NCBI RefSeq assembly: GCF_004798865.1
Contig: NW_025335438.1
Location: forward strand, 16,379,412 to 16,443,411
Direction: 5' to 3'
Source of the DNA: Varanus komodoensis
Lineage: Eukaryota > Chordata > Lepidosauria > Squamata > Varanidae
Length of the DNA: 64,000 nucleotides
A program made the translations under genes and the position numbers. Of the stretch, positions 34,936 through 47,242 are shown piece by piece. The notes beneath the pieces were generated by a model. It was not told where the DNA came from. It worked only from the letters and a program-made list of their open reading frames with translations, and searched no databases. How positions within the stretch are numbered: position 1 is the first letter of the stretch; every line of letters starts with the position of its first letter.

Positions 34936-36349
34936 GTGATTCAGTGAATCCATTCAAGGTTGTAGTCAGGACTAAGGAACTATCCTTGGAACCCTGCTCG
35001 GATAGATACAAACATAGATTCAGTACCATGGTTAGCTCCTTTGAAACCCCAGAAATGGATAAACCACATTGGAACTACTATTCTTAACAGTAGATACAAT
35101 TTACTACCAAACAGTAGCCTCTCTCCTGGAATTACAGTGCATTTCTAACATAGAATACCTTAAATTATCTTAAGAAGTTTACTTTCCTTTCCCTTATTCT
35201 TTATATATCTATCTGATTGTTCTGCCAACAGCCACAATTACCAGAACAATGGTATTTTTACCAATGTTGCACAATCCTTTCCTCCCTAACAAGAACTCAG
35301 TGTGTCATGGAAGATATACCAGGGCACAGATGAAATACAAAGAACATGGCACCCCAGTGGCTATGTGTGAATTAGCTTGTTCAAAGTTATGAACACTTTC
35401 TGACATTCTTCTGGACACAAAACTGAATAAGTAGCAGCTGAGCTATAAAGAGGGAGGTTTACAAGTAAGCTAAAGTTTAATACCTTCTACCCAAGAAGCC
35501 ACTTCTTCACCAACATTCTGTACTATTCAGAAACAGATGCCTCTCTTAAGTGCCACTTTATGGAATAATGAATAACCACATTACAAGAATCCATTGTTTT
35601 ACATGAGAAAATTGGTGCTAACACAGGGGAAAAAAAGATGGCATGTGCTTCTGATTATTTATTTTTAAACAATCTTTTTTCAAATAAGTCACAGTGCTCT
35701 TGCTTTGACTTTGCACAGCTGTATTTGAGAATATCCAGTTATTTGTAACAAAATGAATAACAAAGCTTGGACTTAGCTTTCCATGATAGATACACACAGA
35801 GGCACACAAAACACCTGGTCTAGAGGACAAGATTAATTCCAGTACAATTCAGAAACAGCTCCATCAAAAAGGATTTAATCAAACACTTAATTACCTGATT
35901 CCAATATGCTATAGAGTTTTCTTCCTATTCTTTTAGTTAAAAATCAGAGGTTTGAGAAATTCATTAAGTTACTATTACAACTGCAGGTTACACCTGGATA
36001 TATGAGCTCCATCTGGTATCACATTAGTTTATGGGGCTAATTATAAAGGAGGCAAGAGATTTCAAGGAGATTTCTGTCTTTATTTCCATTGTTTTTGGAG
36101 ATTACAAGCACTGTGAACTCACTTAGTGGAGCTGGGACAAAACTGATGCATGCCAGCATTGTTCTGTGCTTTGAAAGGTCTTCTGGTGATATAGCATCCT
36201 ATCTGTAGCCTACAGTTACAGCCTGCTGAGCTTCCATTAAAAGGTGGCAACAAAAATGCATAGTGGAAGGCTAATCAATTTACCTGTTGGAAGGAAGAAA
36301 AGGAACAGGAGGAAATGCCATTTGGTGGAACTAGAAATGTCACTGGAGG
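34936..36349. other. Gene-free stretch
   Basis: Nothing recognised. Confidence 0.45.
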
Positions 36350-36518
36350 CCCAGTGTGACACAGTAGTAAAGTGTTGGACAGTGATATGGAGGCCTGAGT
36401 TCCAGTCAGCCATGAAGTTGACTTAGTCACAGATTTTCGAATAAACAGAGAGAAGGAGCTACTTGTTAACTGCCCTGGATTCTTTGCAAGAGGAAGAACG
36501 GCTAGAAATGTAATGTAA
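36350..36518 (+). mobile_element. tRNA-derived SINE with L2-like tail
   Basis: The head GCCCAGTGTGACACAGTAG with AGTGTTGGACAGTGATATGG and AGGCCTGAGTTCCAGTC corresponds to the A and B box region of the tRNA-SINE. The 3' end ACTGCCCTGGATTC-TTTGCAAGAGGAAGAACGG-CTAGAAATGTAATG parallels the L2 tail 'GCCGTCCCGAGGC...GGGCGGCATAGAAATG'. The middle is shortened. The shared tail is consistent with L2-driven mobilisation. Confidence 0.6.
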
Positions 36519-37965
36519 AAGCAACAATAGTTTTGTCCCCACCCAACATGGGTTTTCTCTGGTGAGATAGGAATGATATAAGAAATGTAGAAAGATATAT
36601 CAAAGGGGGAATGATGGGGCAAAGTTTTGAGACTAAAGGATGCACTAAGTCAGCAAGTGACTTAAAAGGAACTCTCTAACTCTCTAAGGAAGTTGGGAAG
36701 GACTATGGCTATCCACTTTCTCTCTTCCTGTGTGTGTCTGGAAGTACTCTCATTCTCCTCCTGTCATCCTTCCTGCTTCTTCCCTGTCTACCCTTCCTCT
36801 GTGGTAGTTCAGTTTCAGCGTATCAGGAGGCTCTGTGGAGTACATCACTGTGTTGTATTTCCTGTTTCCCTTTCCTCTAGTACCATGTTTGAATTGGGCT
36901 TTCTTGCCATTTTTAAAATACTTCTGTGACAATCAGGATTCATGATTCACTGAGCACTTGGGTTTCTGTTGCTCCTGACTACAAAGCTGTTAGCACACTG
37001 GAGCTGGGTTCAGTAGCAGAAATTATGGTTCTAATGGATTGGTTGGGAACTATGGATGAATATTTCAAACAAGTCATTGCCAATAAACCAGAAGATGAAG
37101 GAACATGTTTTTCCCAGTTACTCATGCTCTTAAGTATTAATAAGCAAGGTGTTGCTCTGTCATCTCCATCAGTTGTGTCTCCATTGTAAGTACATAGTGA
37201 CACCTGTGTATTAACACAAATTTGCCAAAATCAATGCATTATTTTTTTTCATATGAGGTGAACTGTATAATCCCATTTATGTCTACTCTGTAATATCTCC
37301 TTTTGCCTAGTTCTTAGGAGTACTTAGGAGTGCATTGCCTTGAAATCAATGATATTTGCAGGAAGAGGGGATAGGAGAAGGAATCAATTGGGTCAGAAAG
37401 ACTAATGACCCCTCCCTTCTCATTGGCATGTTTTTCCAAAGTCAATGTTGTTATAATCTCTGACTTTTTGTTTGCTTTGCTTTGTTTTGTTTTAAATTTA
37501 AATTTAAATTTTTAAATTTATTTTGTTTTTAACATGATTTTGTATTCCTGTATCAGCTTTGCTCTGGCTTGGAGCCTCTTGCTTTTGAAGGACATCAGCC
37601 AAGCTCTGGAGACCATCATCTTCCATAAAGACTTTGCCTATAACCAGATTAGGATTGCAGTATGATAAGGTAGCCCAGGTAGCCTTCAAGCTTGACATCC
37701 ATGATTTAGCATGACTTATTACCATGACTGAATTGGTGTCGGTTTCTCTGTATGTCATGTGTTTGCATTACCAGATGTCTCTGAGTAGGAAAGAGACTAG
37801 GCATGCTTTTTATGGCAGGCATATAATCACTTTAACAAAGTTACAGCCTAAACAAAGAACTCCAGGTTCTGACTTATGATAAGACAAATGGGTTAAAGTC
37901 ATGTTCAGTCCATGTACCAGGACATGGGTGCTGACCAACTGATGTACATTAATAACATTATTTAT
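36519..37965. other. Gene-free stretch
   Basis: The frame at 36926-37189 (87 residues) reads smoothly and ends at TAA followed by GTAC, but no family is recognised and no splice structure is supported. A minus frame at 37504-37758 is equally unassigned. A short AAATTT-type simple repeat lies at 37494-37520. Confidence 0.4.
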
Positions 37966-40900
37966 TTAAAACATTTCTATGCCGCCCCCATCGCAACAAA
38001 GCTTCGGGGCAGCTCACAACAAAAACAAACAAAATCATACAAAAATTTATACACTAAAAATATTAAAACCTGGTGCATCTCGGCTTAAATTTTTTTTAAT
38101 CCTCCATAATAAATTAACACTTAAAATAAGTTTTAAATAAAAAGGTCTTAGCCTGGCGCCGAAAAACAAATAACGACGGCGCCAGGCGGACCTCTCTGGG
38201 GAGCGTATTCCATAGGTGGGGCACCACCGCAGAGAAAGCCCTCCTCCGGGTACTCACCCTCCTAATATCATTCACAGAGGGTTCCCGGAGAAGGGCATCT
38301 GTTGCTGATCTCAAGGGGCAGGAGGGCATATATGGATGCAAGTGTTCCTTTAGATACCCAGGACCCAAGCCGTTGAGGACTTTATAGGTCATAACCAACA
38401 CCTTGAATTGGGCCCGGACTTCAATCAGGAGCCAGTGGAGCTGATGGAGAACCGGGGTTATATGAGAACAACGCCCAGTCACCGTCAGCAGCCTGGCAGC
38501 TCTATTTTGCACCAATTGAAGTATCCAGACCATCTTCAAGGGTAGCCCCACGTAGAACGTGTTGCAGAAATCTAATCAGGAAGTTACCAACGTGTGTGTC
38601 ACTGTTGCCAGGCAATCGTTCTCCAGGAAGGGACGCAGCTGATGGATCAGCTGAAGCTGAAGGAAAGCGCTCCTCGCCACCGCCGTCACCTGGGCTTCTA
38701 AAGACAGCTCAGGGTCGAGGAGCACTCCTAAGCTGCGAACCCTGTCCCTCAGAGGGAGTGCAACCCCATTTAGGACAAGGCCCAAGTCCCCCATCCCAAG
38801 TCCCGAACCACCCACCAACAGGACCTCCGTCTTGTCTGGATTGAGCTTCAGTTTATTGGCCCTAATCCAGCCCATTACCTTGGCCAGGCACCGGTGCAGC
38901 ACAGCCACTGCCTCACCTGGATTGGTGGAAAATGAGAGGTAGAGCTGGGTATCATCAGCGTACTGATGATTCTGCAGCCCACACCTCCTGATGACCTCTC
39001 CCAAAGGTTTCATGTAGATGTTGAATAGCAAGGGGGACAAAATGGACCCCTGCGGAACTCCATGGCATAACTGCCATGGCGCAGAGCCATAGTCCCCCAG
39101 CACCACCTTCTGAAATCGGCCGTTGAGATAGGAGTGGAACCACCGCCATGTGGTACCTCCAACTCCCAATCCCGCCATCCTATTCAGAAGGATACCATGG
39201 TCGATCGTATCAAAAGCCTCTGAGAGGTCCAGGAGAACTAACAGGGACGCACTCCCCCTGTCTCTCTCCCTGCACAGGTCATCGTACAGAGCGACCAAGG
39301 AGATTCAGTGCCATACCCAGGTCTGAAGCCGGACTGAAATGGGTCCAGATAATCAGTTTCATCCAAGAGTGCTTGGAGTTGTCCCGCCACCACCTGCTCT
39401 AGCACCTTGCCCAGGAATGGGATGTTGGTCACCGGTCTATAATTGATGGCCACCTCTGGATCCAGGGATACCTTCTTTAGGACTGGTCAGACTACCGCCT
39501 CTTTTAAAGAGGACGGTACCCAACCGTCTCTTAAAGAGGTGTTGCCCACCTCCAGGATGCCAATCCCGTCCTTGGCTTTCTTAAGTAGCCAGGATGGGCA
39601 TGGGTCTAGTAAGCAGGTGGTAGGGCATACTTGTCCAAGCACCTTGTCTACATCATCAGGCCGCAATAACTGGAACTCATCCAATAATGTTGGACCAGAC
39701 GGCAACATTGGCACCTGCCCTGAGGGCTCAGAATCACTAGTGGAGTCCAGCTCGTGACGAATCTGAGTGATTTTCTCCCTGAAATGCCTGGCAAAGTCAT
39801 CACAGCGGGCCTTTGAGGGTGGTATGAGTTCCGTCTTTGGGCCTGGATGTATCAGCCCTTGTACCACCTGAAAGAGCTCCGCCAGACAGGCATTGTGAGG
39901 AGGCAATGGAAGCAGAGAAGAATTTCTTCTTTGCCGCCCTCACCGCCACAGCATAGGCCCGATAATGGGCTCTTAAGTGTGTTTGGTCAGATTCACCCCG
40001 TGATCTCCTCCACCTATGCTCTAGACGTCTCCCAACCTGCTTCATCACCCATAATTCAGTTGTATACCAGGGAGATGAACAGGCTCTGTCAGGTGGGACA
40101 GGACGCTTGGGAGCAATCGTGTCAATAGCTCTGGTCATCTCCCCATTCCACAGTTCAACCAGGGCATTGACAGGATCACCAGCCTTGTCAACCAGAAAAT
40201 CCCCCAGAGCTTTCAGGAATCCATCAGGATCCATCCGGCTCTGGGGGTGGAACAATACAATCTGGTCTGCACCCTTAAGAGGGAAAGGCTGCTCTCGAGC
40301 TCAAACCTTATGAGGAAGTGATCTGACCATGACAAGGGCGTCAAACTTAAAGTCCTCACCCTCAGATCCCCCTCTTCCTGCCCCGTTGAGAAAACCAGGT
40401 CCAGAGTGTGTCCACATTCATGGGTCAGGCCACTGACATGTTGAGACTGCCCCATGGCCGCCATGGAGGCCATGAAGTCCTGAACTGCCCCAGTTAGAAC
40501 CATCTTGGCATGAAGATTGAAGTCCCCCAGGACCAACATCCTGGGGGTCCTCAACACCAGGTCCAAGACGATCTCCGTCAGCTCAGGCAGGGAGTCTGTT
40601 GGGCAGAAGGGTGCACGGTATACCAACAGAATCCCCAATCTGTCTCGATCACCCAACACCAAGTGAAGGCACTCCAGCCCCGGCCTCGAGAGGACAGGAA
40701 GCCCCACAAGGGAGATAGAAGCTCGATAAACCAGAGCGGCCCCCTGTCTGCCCCCCTCACCCACCCAGGCCTCTGTGATACAAGCCAGGTCCGCCCTCTC
40801 ATCCATGATCAAATCATGGATGAGTGTTGCCTTATTTTGGACCGACCTGGCATTAAGCAACAGCACCGACAGGCCTGGGGGGCAGCTGACAAGTCTACCT

Positions 40901-41310
40901 GGAACCCACCGGTTGGGGGAATAACCAGAAAGAGGGACAGGTGTTAACCATCTGTCCCTCCTTCTTCTATGCAGACCCGTTAGACCCCCAACACCATAAC
41001 GTCCATTGCCCATCACCACCCCAATGGCGGCGCCCACGCGCTCCCCAGGCAACATCATAGTAAAGTCCAAGATGCACCAATTAAAAGCAACCTAAAGCTG
41101 ACCATTAAAATTACTAAAAACATCCTACTTAAAACCACCGCTAGCCCACAGACGAACAAAACCAAGGCCAACCACCAAAGCCCCCAGCCAGCCCAGCCCC
41201 CCGCTCAGCCCCTGCTTGGCCCCCAAATGGCGGCATCACCGCCCTTAGGCCATCGCCCTTCGGCCGCTGGCCCCCAGACACTGCCGGCACTTTGTAGGCC
41301 ACAGGCAGCT
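37966..41310 (-). mobile_element. L2-clade LINE, near full-length copy B
   Basis: The 3' tail is at the left (TTATTTAAAACATTTCTATG, GCCCCCATCGCAACAAAGC) and a GC-rich 5' UTR at the right (about 41071-41310). In between lie the C-terminal region, reverse transcriptase, linker and endonuclease in that + strand order. Length is about 3.3 kb, close to complete for a single-ORF L2 element. No ORF1 was recognised in the 5' part. The 5' end is estimated from where GC-rich sequence stops; no target duplication was found. Confidence 0.9.
38114..41070 (-). pseudogene. L2 ORF2 (endonuclease plus reverse transcriptase), broken
   Basis: Starting at ATG 41070, the endonuclease shows LLNARSVQNK (Asn 73), ITEAW (Glu 100), VYRAPF (Tyr 151), LGDFNLHA (Asp 183, Asn 185), HTLDLVFSTG (Asp 224) and SWSDHFLIRF (Ser 249, Asp 250, His 251), the full set of AP-endonuclease-type residues. 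The linker (ALVELWNGEMTRAIDTIAP) follows in another frame from 40255, then 39906 returns to the first frame. The reverse transcriptase has LLDLSEAFDTIDH, QGSILSPLLF and QYADDTQLYLSF, with a one-base loss near 39300 relative to copies A and C. In-frame stops lie at 39487-39489 and near 38573-38576. About three frameshifts and two stops make it inactive. The C-terminal part ends at 38114. Confidence 0.88.
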
Positions 41311-42264
41311 ATGATTTAGTTAAGAATAATGGTCAGACTTCCCCTTTCATTAAGCACTGCCCTTGGGAAAAGAGAATTCAATGTGGCACTTTAACAGACA
41401 TAAGAGTTGACAAACTAAATGTAAATATTATGCAGCATCTGTGTTAAAGCATCTTGTATTTTAGCAGTAAGTGAGCAAATTTCTTTCCATGAAACAAACA
41501 ACATAAAATGTTGACTTATAATTTACAGATGTACCACCAGGGTAGAAAATGATCAAACCTGGGAAATTTCTTTGATAGTGATGTGGGCTGATAATATTGA
41601 TTGTAATAAGAAATAATAGTGGAAATAAAGGCACTATAATAGTATGTAAAGCCGTAAAAGTGAAATTCACTCAAGTTCTGTTACAGCTCACAGCAGGCAA
41701 TCTGCATCCTTATTAGATGTTTTCGCAGTCTTGGAAATTGTCAACAATTTGTGCATGTCAGTATGTGGTGAGTTCAATAATGGTTGCTTCAACAGCACCT
41801 CACCATTGTTCTTGCACAATAGGTAACTGCAGCAGAATACCACACACACACATATACACCCCCACCTGTATACAGTAGAGCTTGTAATATGTATGAAATC
41901 ATTTTCCTGGAATTCAGAGTGGTAATCCACATGGAGCAAACCTGAGTTGGAAAATGTGTTCAAATCCTTGCCCAGGCACTAAGGGACAGTGCATAATAAG
42001 AATACACAACCCCACCTGATTTACAGCATCCATATGCTGGAGAACTCCAGTTGTTAACAGTTGTATTATGAGGTCACAAAGAATGGATTGTATCAGTAAC
42101 AGTCTAGCTTAATTCTCATTCATTTTAATGGGTTTATTTTAAGCAGGACTATTTTATATTATAGAAGCTTTTATACTATAGAAATATGTATTTTGAGTTT
42201 ATTTTAAGAATTTGTTAAATGTACAAACAACAATTTAATCAAAAGAATAGCAGGTAAAAGCATC
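41311..42264. other. Gene-free stretch with possible MITE half
   Basis: No gene. At 42113-42157 TTCATTTTAATGGGTTTATT resembles half of the palindromic repeat at 42597 and 42846. Confidence 0.4.
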
Positions 42265-42305
42265 ATAGTTTCATAGAACAATAGAGTTGGAAGGGCCCAG
42301 AGAGC
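42265..42305 (-). mobile_element. CR1-like 3' end scrap
   Basis: ATAGTTTCATAGAACAATAG and AGTTGGAAGGGCCC match the complement of CR1-type 3' ends ('GGTCCCTTCCAACTCTATGATTCTATGA'). Only about 40 bp are clear. Confidence 0.4.
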
Positions 42306-42354
42306 CCTGGGAAGTTGTGGGCTAGCACAACTAGAGGCATTCAAGATGCATAGT

Positions 42355-42425
42355 GGGGTGGCCATATGTCCTGGTTTACTGAAGATATTCTTCTATTTGA
42401 ACACCTTTTGGAATCAAAGGAGATT
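42355..42425 (+). repeat. 'TGGCCATATGTCCT' family repeat, copy 4
   Basis: GGGGTGGCCATATGTCCTGG, TTTACTGAAGATATTCTTC and TATTTGAACACCTTTTGG parallel 21315-21400. The ends are not defined. Confidence 0.4.
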
Positions 42426-42596
42426 CCTCAAGCCCTCAACAAATTAGTAGTCTTCTTAAATGATCTTGATTAAGTTTTATTTTGGACTCAGGCTATATTT
42501 AATGTTTGCCACAAACTATTTATCAGGCAGCATTGAAACACCTTAGTAGACCTTCCATTAAGGTCAATTCTCTGCATTCTCTGAACCTTAGCGTAG

Positions 42597-42664
42597 AATC
42601 CTAGGTACAATTGTCTGGAAATGAGTCCCATTGAACACATGTGGAATTACTTCTGCATAGATAT
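42597..42664. mobile_element. Palindromic MITE-like repeat
   Basis: AATCCTAGGTACAATTG, then GGAAATGAGTCCCATTG, then AATTACTTCTGCATAGATAT form two roughly inverted halves, as at 7090-7169 and 42846-42915. This type is frequent in reptile DNA; no transposase is inside. Confidence 0.5.
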
Positions 42665-42845
42665 TTTAACAAGAAAGAACTGCTGAATTCAGCCAAAACT
42701 GGTTGCTCTTGAGAAAACTAGGAACACCAATTCTAGCCTGAAGAATAAATGCTCTGTAAATAAAACCTGTAAAATTGTGCTGATGCAGAGTCTTTTTGAA
42801 TCTGGAGAGTTCAGGTTTGAAACAGACATGTACAAGAAAACACTG

Positions 42846-42915
42846 TTATTCAGACGTACTTTAGAGTAAGCCCAACTGATTTTAATGAATAGTTAATTCT
42901 AAGTAACTATGCATG
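42846..42915. mobile_element. Palindromic MITE-like repeat
   Basis: GAGTAAGCCCAACTGATTTT, AATTCTAAGTAACTATGC and ATGGGATCAGG follow the same consensus as 42597-42664, 180 bp away. The two copies are about equally diverged. Confidence 0.5.
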
Positions 42916-45900
42916 GGATCAGGATCTAAAGAGATGAAGCAAACAGGAATGTGGAAAATAATCTAGCAAATTATTTCCAGGGGACGATAGGGAATTGAGT
43001 ATGGGAGCATGGCTCCTCCGTTTCACAAAGGGGTCCCTTCTGTGGATACAACATTGCAAGAATAAGAATAAATCCTTAGTATCTATGGCAAGTTTGGTCT
43101 CTTGTTGCTTCACAAGATTAGATAGAGAGAGATAAAAATACTACAATTGCTTATACTTTCCCCACACCCAACATTACTGTGTTGATGACCTCCACTAACC
43201 TTTAACAACAATTCCCTCCCTAGTGCTTGTCTGCATGTGTTAGAAATAAAACAACAAAACCAATTTCAGTGTAATATAACAACATGAAAAAGTTAGGATA
43301 AGGTGAATGGTGGCAGACCCTGTTGCTATCTGGAAAAGAATTCTCAAAGGACAGAGAAATTCTTACTAGAAACCAAGGAGTTATCTTTATATGCATTACG
43401 TTTACACCAGGCTCTTTAGAAGGTAAAAGGCAATTTATTTGCCACCATTAAAAAATCTCAGGGAAATTGAAATGTATATTGTGCATTGCAAAACCACCAC
43501 AATTTAGCATCTTCTCTAGCTGCTTTGGGGGGGACCAATAGAGTCCTGTATTGCAGAATTTTATCCTGCCTAGGTAGAAAAGTTCATTTCTATTTAGAGT
43601 CTTTCCTGGGATAGTGGAATATTGCATATCAATATTATTTTATGCAGTTAGAGTGGAACCAATGTGCTGTTTTCAGACTCTGCATTCAGATGGTGGTTCA
43701 CATGGTATACCAAGATCTGACCCTAGTCTAGTAGCTGGTGTGCATTCTTCAGCTTCTGCAGAAGCAATGACTGTCCCATTTGGTTCATGAGTGGGGACTG
43801 ATTTTGATAAACACATGGAGATCTTCTCTTCCTGACAGGAATAGTCTGTTTGTGAAGGGAGATGGACATAATGACTTATGTCATTAGATAAATGAAGGGC
43901 AGGATCTATACTACATCTCTTCCTTTTATTGGAAAATGCTATTATGATATTTATGCAAAACACATATCCACTGTTGGGCACATGCTAATAAACACAGTGT
44001 GGTTTCCACTGTCCTGAAAAGGCAATCTTGTTTCATGCATTTTATTTTACTTTTTCTCCCTCATCCCCCTACATAAATCTATGAAGCATTGCACAAGTGC
44101 AAAGGAAAAAAGAAAAAGAAAAAAATGATAGCTCTTCCATCCTGTCACAAGAAAAGCATGGGGAAGGAAGGAGATGGCAAAAGAAGAGGAGGCAGCTGTG
44201 GTGCAGTTTGCTGTTGTCCTCTAACCTACTGGTGGTAAAGCCAGAAGAATTTGTATCCCCTATTTCATCTACCCAAAAGCAGGTCCCAAAAGCAAGTACA
44301 GTCTTTATCCTGCACTGACTTTTCCTAGAAAAAGTATAACTGAAGTCAACATGATTTATTTCCAAGATTTACTTGAAATATCATTGCATAAATTTATATA
44401 GTAAATTTATATGTCAATGAAGTGATGGAATAAAAATAAAAGGTATTGCCTGATTTATGTAATATTCATACATTTTAAAAGATAGTTGATGGTATGGCAT
44501 GTTAAATACAATATTTATTGGCATGTTTCTAAGCAGGTTTGCTATAGAGATGTCTAGATGTGAAGTTATGAAGACTGGTTCTTATTGGATAGACAGCTTG
44601 GATAAAGGCGGCTGTATAGGCAGAGGCTTCTATCTGAAAAAGCAGTCAGGGCAGTAGGAACAGTGGAGCAGTGTTTTCTTCCTCATAAAACGGTTTTACT
44701 TTATTTTATTTTAGTAGAAAGCCTCTGAGCTTCCCTTCTAGAAGGTGGGGGCAAGAATGGAGAGGCTTAAGGATCCTGGTTGTTCTTCTTCCCTCCCCAT
44801 CATGCCCTGCCTACTGGCACAGCCCCTTTCCACCCTTTCCACCTCTTCTCTGGTCCTCTGAGATCACTTTATACAGCAGCAGTGAGTAGGAAAGAGGGGA
44901 AGGTACAAAATAAGACTTTTTCTTTCCCAATTGTAGCTCTAACTTGTATGGGCCCCATCTTTGCTCTGCCCACATTTAATATTAAGATTAATACTGAATG
45001 TAAATAGAATTGGCTTCAGTCCTTTAAGCAGAGGAAACAAAAGCTTTCCAGAAATTCAGGGGCAAGAAGACTGCATAGACACGTAATGACTAGTTTCTTC
45101 TATCCTATGCAGATTGTACTCTTTTAGAAACCTCCATGAATCAAAGTATGTAGTCACCTTCAGATAAATGAGATCATTATGGCATTTGAAGAAGCAAAGA
45201 TAAAGTAAATGCAAAATCTTAAATAATCCTTTTAAACAGAAATCATCTGATGCCTTAAATACACAAGAGAAACCTCAATCTTGGCCACTTGGTTTACAAG
45301 AGCTCTGATGTACAAATCTGAGTATTTCCCTTCAGCTCATGGCAGGTCCCATAAGGACAGCAGTGGTAGGTGGAAAGAACCCCAAAAATTTATGCTGAGA
45401 TTTTAACATCACATTTATCTAAGTCACCCTACAAATAAGGAATTAAATATGTGGAGCCCCATCCCATTTGACCAGCTGGAGGAAAAGCTCCACCTCCTGG
45501 AGACAATTACATCCAATACTTCCTGGCAGCAGGACCCTACCCAAAATAGCCCTAAGGAAGAGCAACATGCATGTGTGTGTGTGCGCGCACACCCACACCT
45601 CCCCCCCCCCAAGTCACAGAGTGCTCAAGGAAAGCCAAGCCATTTTGATATCTGAAGCAGAAAACTCCCACTGTTAAATTACTAACCACTTGATGTCCAG
45701 TCTTGACAGCCAAACCTGCAGCCTGAAGCAGCTTGCTCAGTCTCCCGGACAATAAGGCTGCCCCTGCCAAGCAGCAAACTTGAAAAGAGAACCATGTCCT
45801 TTATGCTCATGAAACTATTGAAGATAGCAGTAGGAGTGTCAGGAAGCACCCTAAGATCTGCTTTGGCCAATACCACCAATTACCAATTGTGGGCTTACAT

Positions 45901-46027
45901 GGAGATCCTTTGGTAGAAAGGTGAATATACACCTTCAAACAAATACTGGGATTTTGGTTGTGAATTTGTGAGGACAGGAATGCAAAATTCACAACTCACC
46001 TTAAGATTAGATTTCCGCATCATCAAC
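42916..46027. other. Gene-free stretch
   Basis: No gene recognised. A GT/GC/AC-rich run followed by ten C lies near 45575-45610. Frames at 43673-43981, 44069-44365 and 45424-45879 are featureless. Confidence 0.45.
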
Positions 46028-46581
46028 ATCATCATTCCAGAGGAGACAAGCATGGCTTCGGGATGAGACAGATGTGATTAACGGGGCTCCATTATCACGC
46101 TGGTAACGGTCCGGTGGTGGGCTGTGGGGGCCCAATCTAAGCCCTGTAGGGGTGAAGATAGATTGCTTGGCAAAGTTCCCAGCAGGTGTCTGAATGGCAA
46201 TTCTGCGCTTACTGGGAGAAAATCAAGCTTTTCTCAGCTGGATGGTACAAGAGAGATCTCAGCTCTCTGTAAGTCCTCGGCATGCGCTTTTTGTTTACTT
46301 TAGTACTTTAGCTATTAGCATCAGATCTACTGGGAACTATTTTTTTTTTTTTTTGCAATGATACCCGTGGAAAAAGCTGCATTATTTGCTAATTGGTATA
46401 AAAGAAGAAACAGAAAGCCCTTCGGATGGAGGAGGGAAAGAATTCTTCCCCCCGCCCCATGGAATTGAAAGGTGGTGAATTACATGAGAGAGAGAGAGAC
46501 AGAGCTCTTTGTAAGTAAGGAAAAGATCTTTTTTTTCTTCAATCTCTCCAAGGGGAAGAACTAAAACAAATTAATGTTTAA

Positions 46582-47163
46582 TTGAACGATAGAAGTAATC
46601 TTCTTGTGTGTTGGACTACTTTCAAAATAATGGTCATCTTTGCACCTTTGTTCCTGGGACTCTTGGACCCCTGCCAAGGCTGCAAAATCACTGCCAATAT
46701 GGAAGAAATTAATATGGAAGAAATTAAAGAAATTCAAAAAACACTTTTGGAAATACAGACCTTTTTAGCAGTCTTGCAGTGATCTCAACAGGCAGTAATA
46801 CTCCAACAGAAGACTGTTTTAATTAAGCAACTTGACTGTTTCCTAATTGAATCAAAAGTTGGCTTTGATAAGTTAGTTTTTTCTATTAATCAAGCTTTGA
46901 CCAAACAATTTGTATCTGAGCAGAATATGCAAAATATCCAGCAAGCAGAAGAAAAATTTGAAACTGAGAAGATAACAAGTGAATTATTATGGGATGGACC
47001 TATAAATAGACAACAAGCAGATGGATATTTGGAGAATAAATCATTATGGGATGGGCTTGTAAATAGACAACAAGCAGATGGATATTTGGAAACATCAGGA
47101 ATAAAAAAGCCTCCATGTGATTTGCTTCTTAAGCTGGAAAAAGAGAAGATAGCTGGGCTATAG
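46582..47163 (+). pseudogene. ORF1-like coiled-coil frame of the L1-like element
   Basis: One continuous frame of 194 codons is interrupted by a single TGA at 46780-46782. The best start may be ATG 46699, since the 39 upstream codons look hydrophobic and unstructured. The following sequence is rich in heptad-like Leu/Ile with charged residues (MEEIKEIQKTLLEIQTFL, then VLIKQLDCFLIESKVGFDKL), as in the N-terminal coiled coil of L1 ORF1 proteins. Near its end it carries a 19-residue tandem duplication (LLWDGPINRQQADGYLE / LWDGLVNRQQADGYLE). No RRM-like or C-terminal RNA-binding domain is visible. Product identity is inferred only from shape and position. Confidence 0.4.
46984..47090 (+). repeat. 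57-bp tandem duplication in the ORF1-like frame
   Basis: Units 46984-47033 and 47041-47090 share the string AATAGACAACAAGCAGATGG and ATATTTGGA with period 57 bp, which is 19 codons and keeps the frame. The differences are few, so the duplication is not very old or has been kept in frame. Confidence 0.85.
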
Positions 47164-47242
47164 TCCAAGACACATGATCTACTGCAGACACTATGATAGT
47201 CTAATGTAAACAAAGAAGCAACGGGCGGACACGATTTATTAC

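Noticed and set aside
36926-37189. 87-residue frame that reads smoothly and ends TAA-GTAC
   Set aside because: No recognised family, no supported splice acceptor, no neighbouring exon. It may deserve a protein search but cannot be called a gene from sequence alone.
46984-47090. CRISPR-like repeat arrangement
   Set aside because: Only two adjacent units with no spacers; an in-frame tandem duplication.
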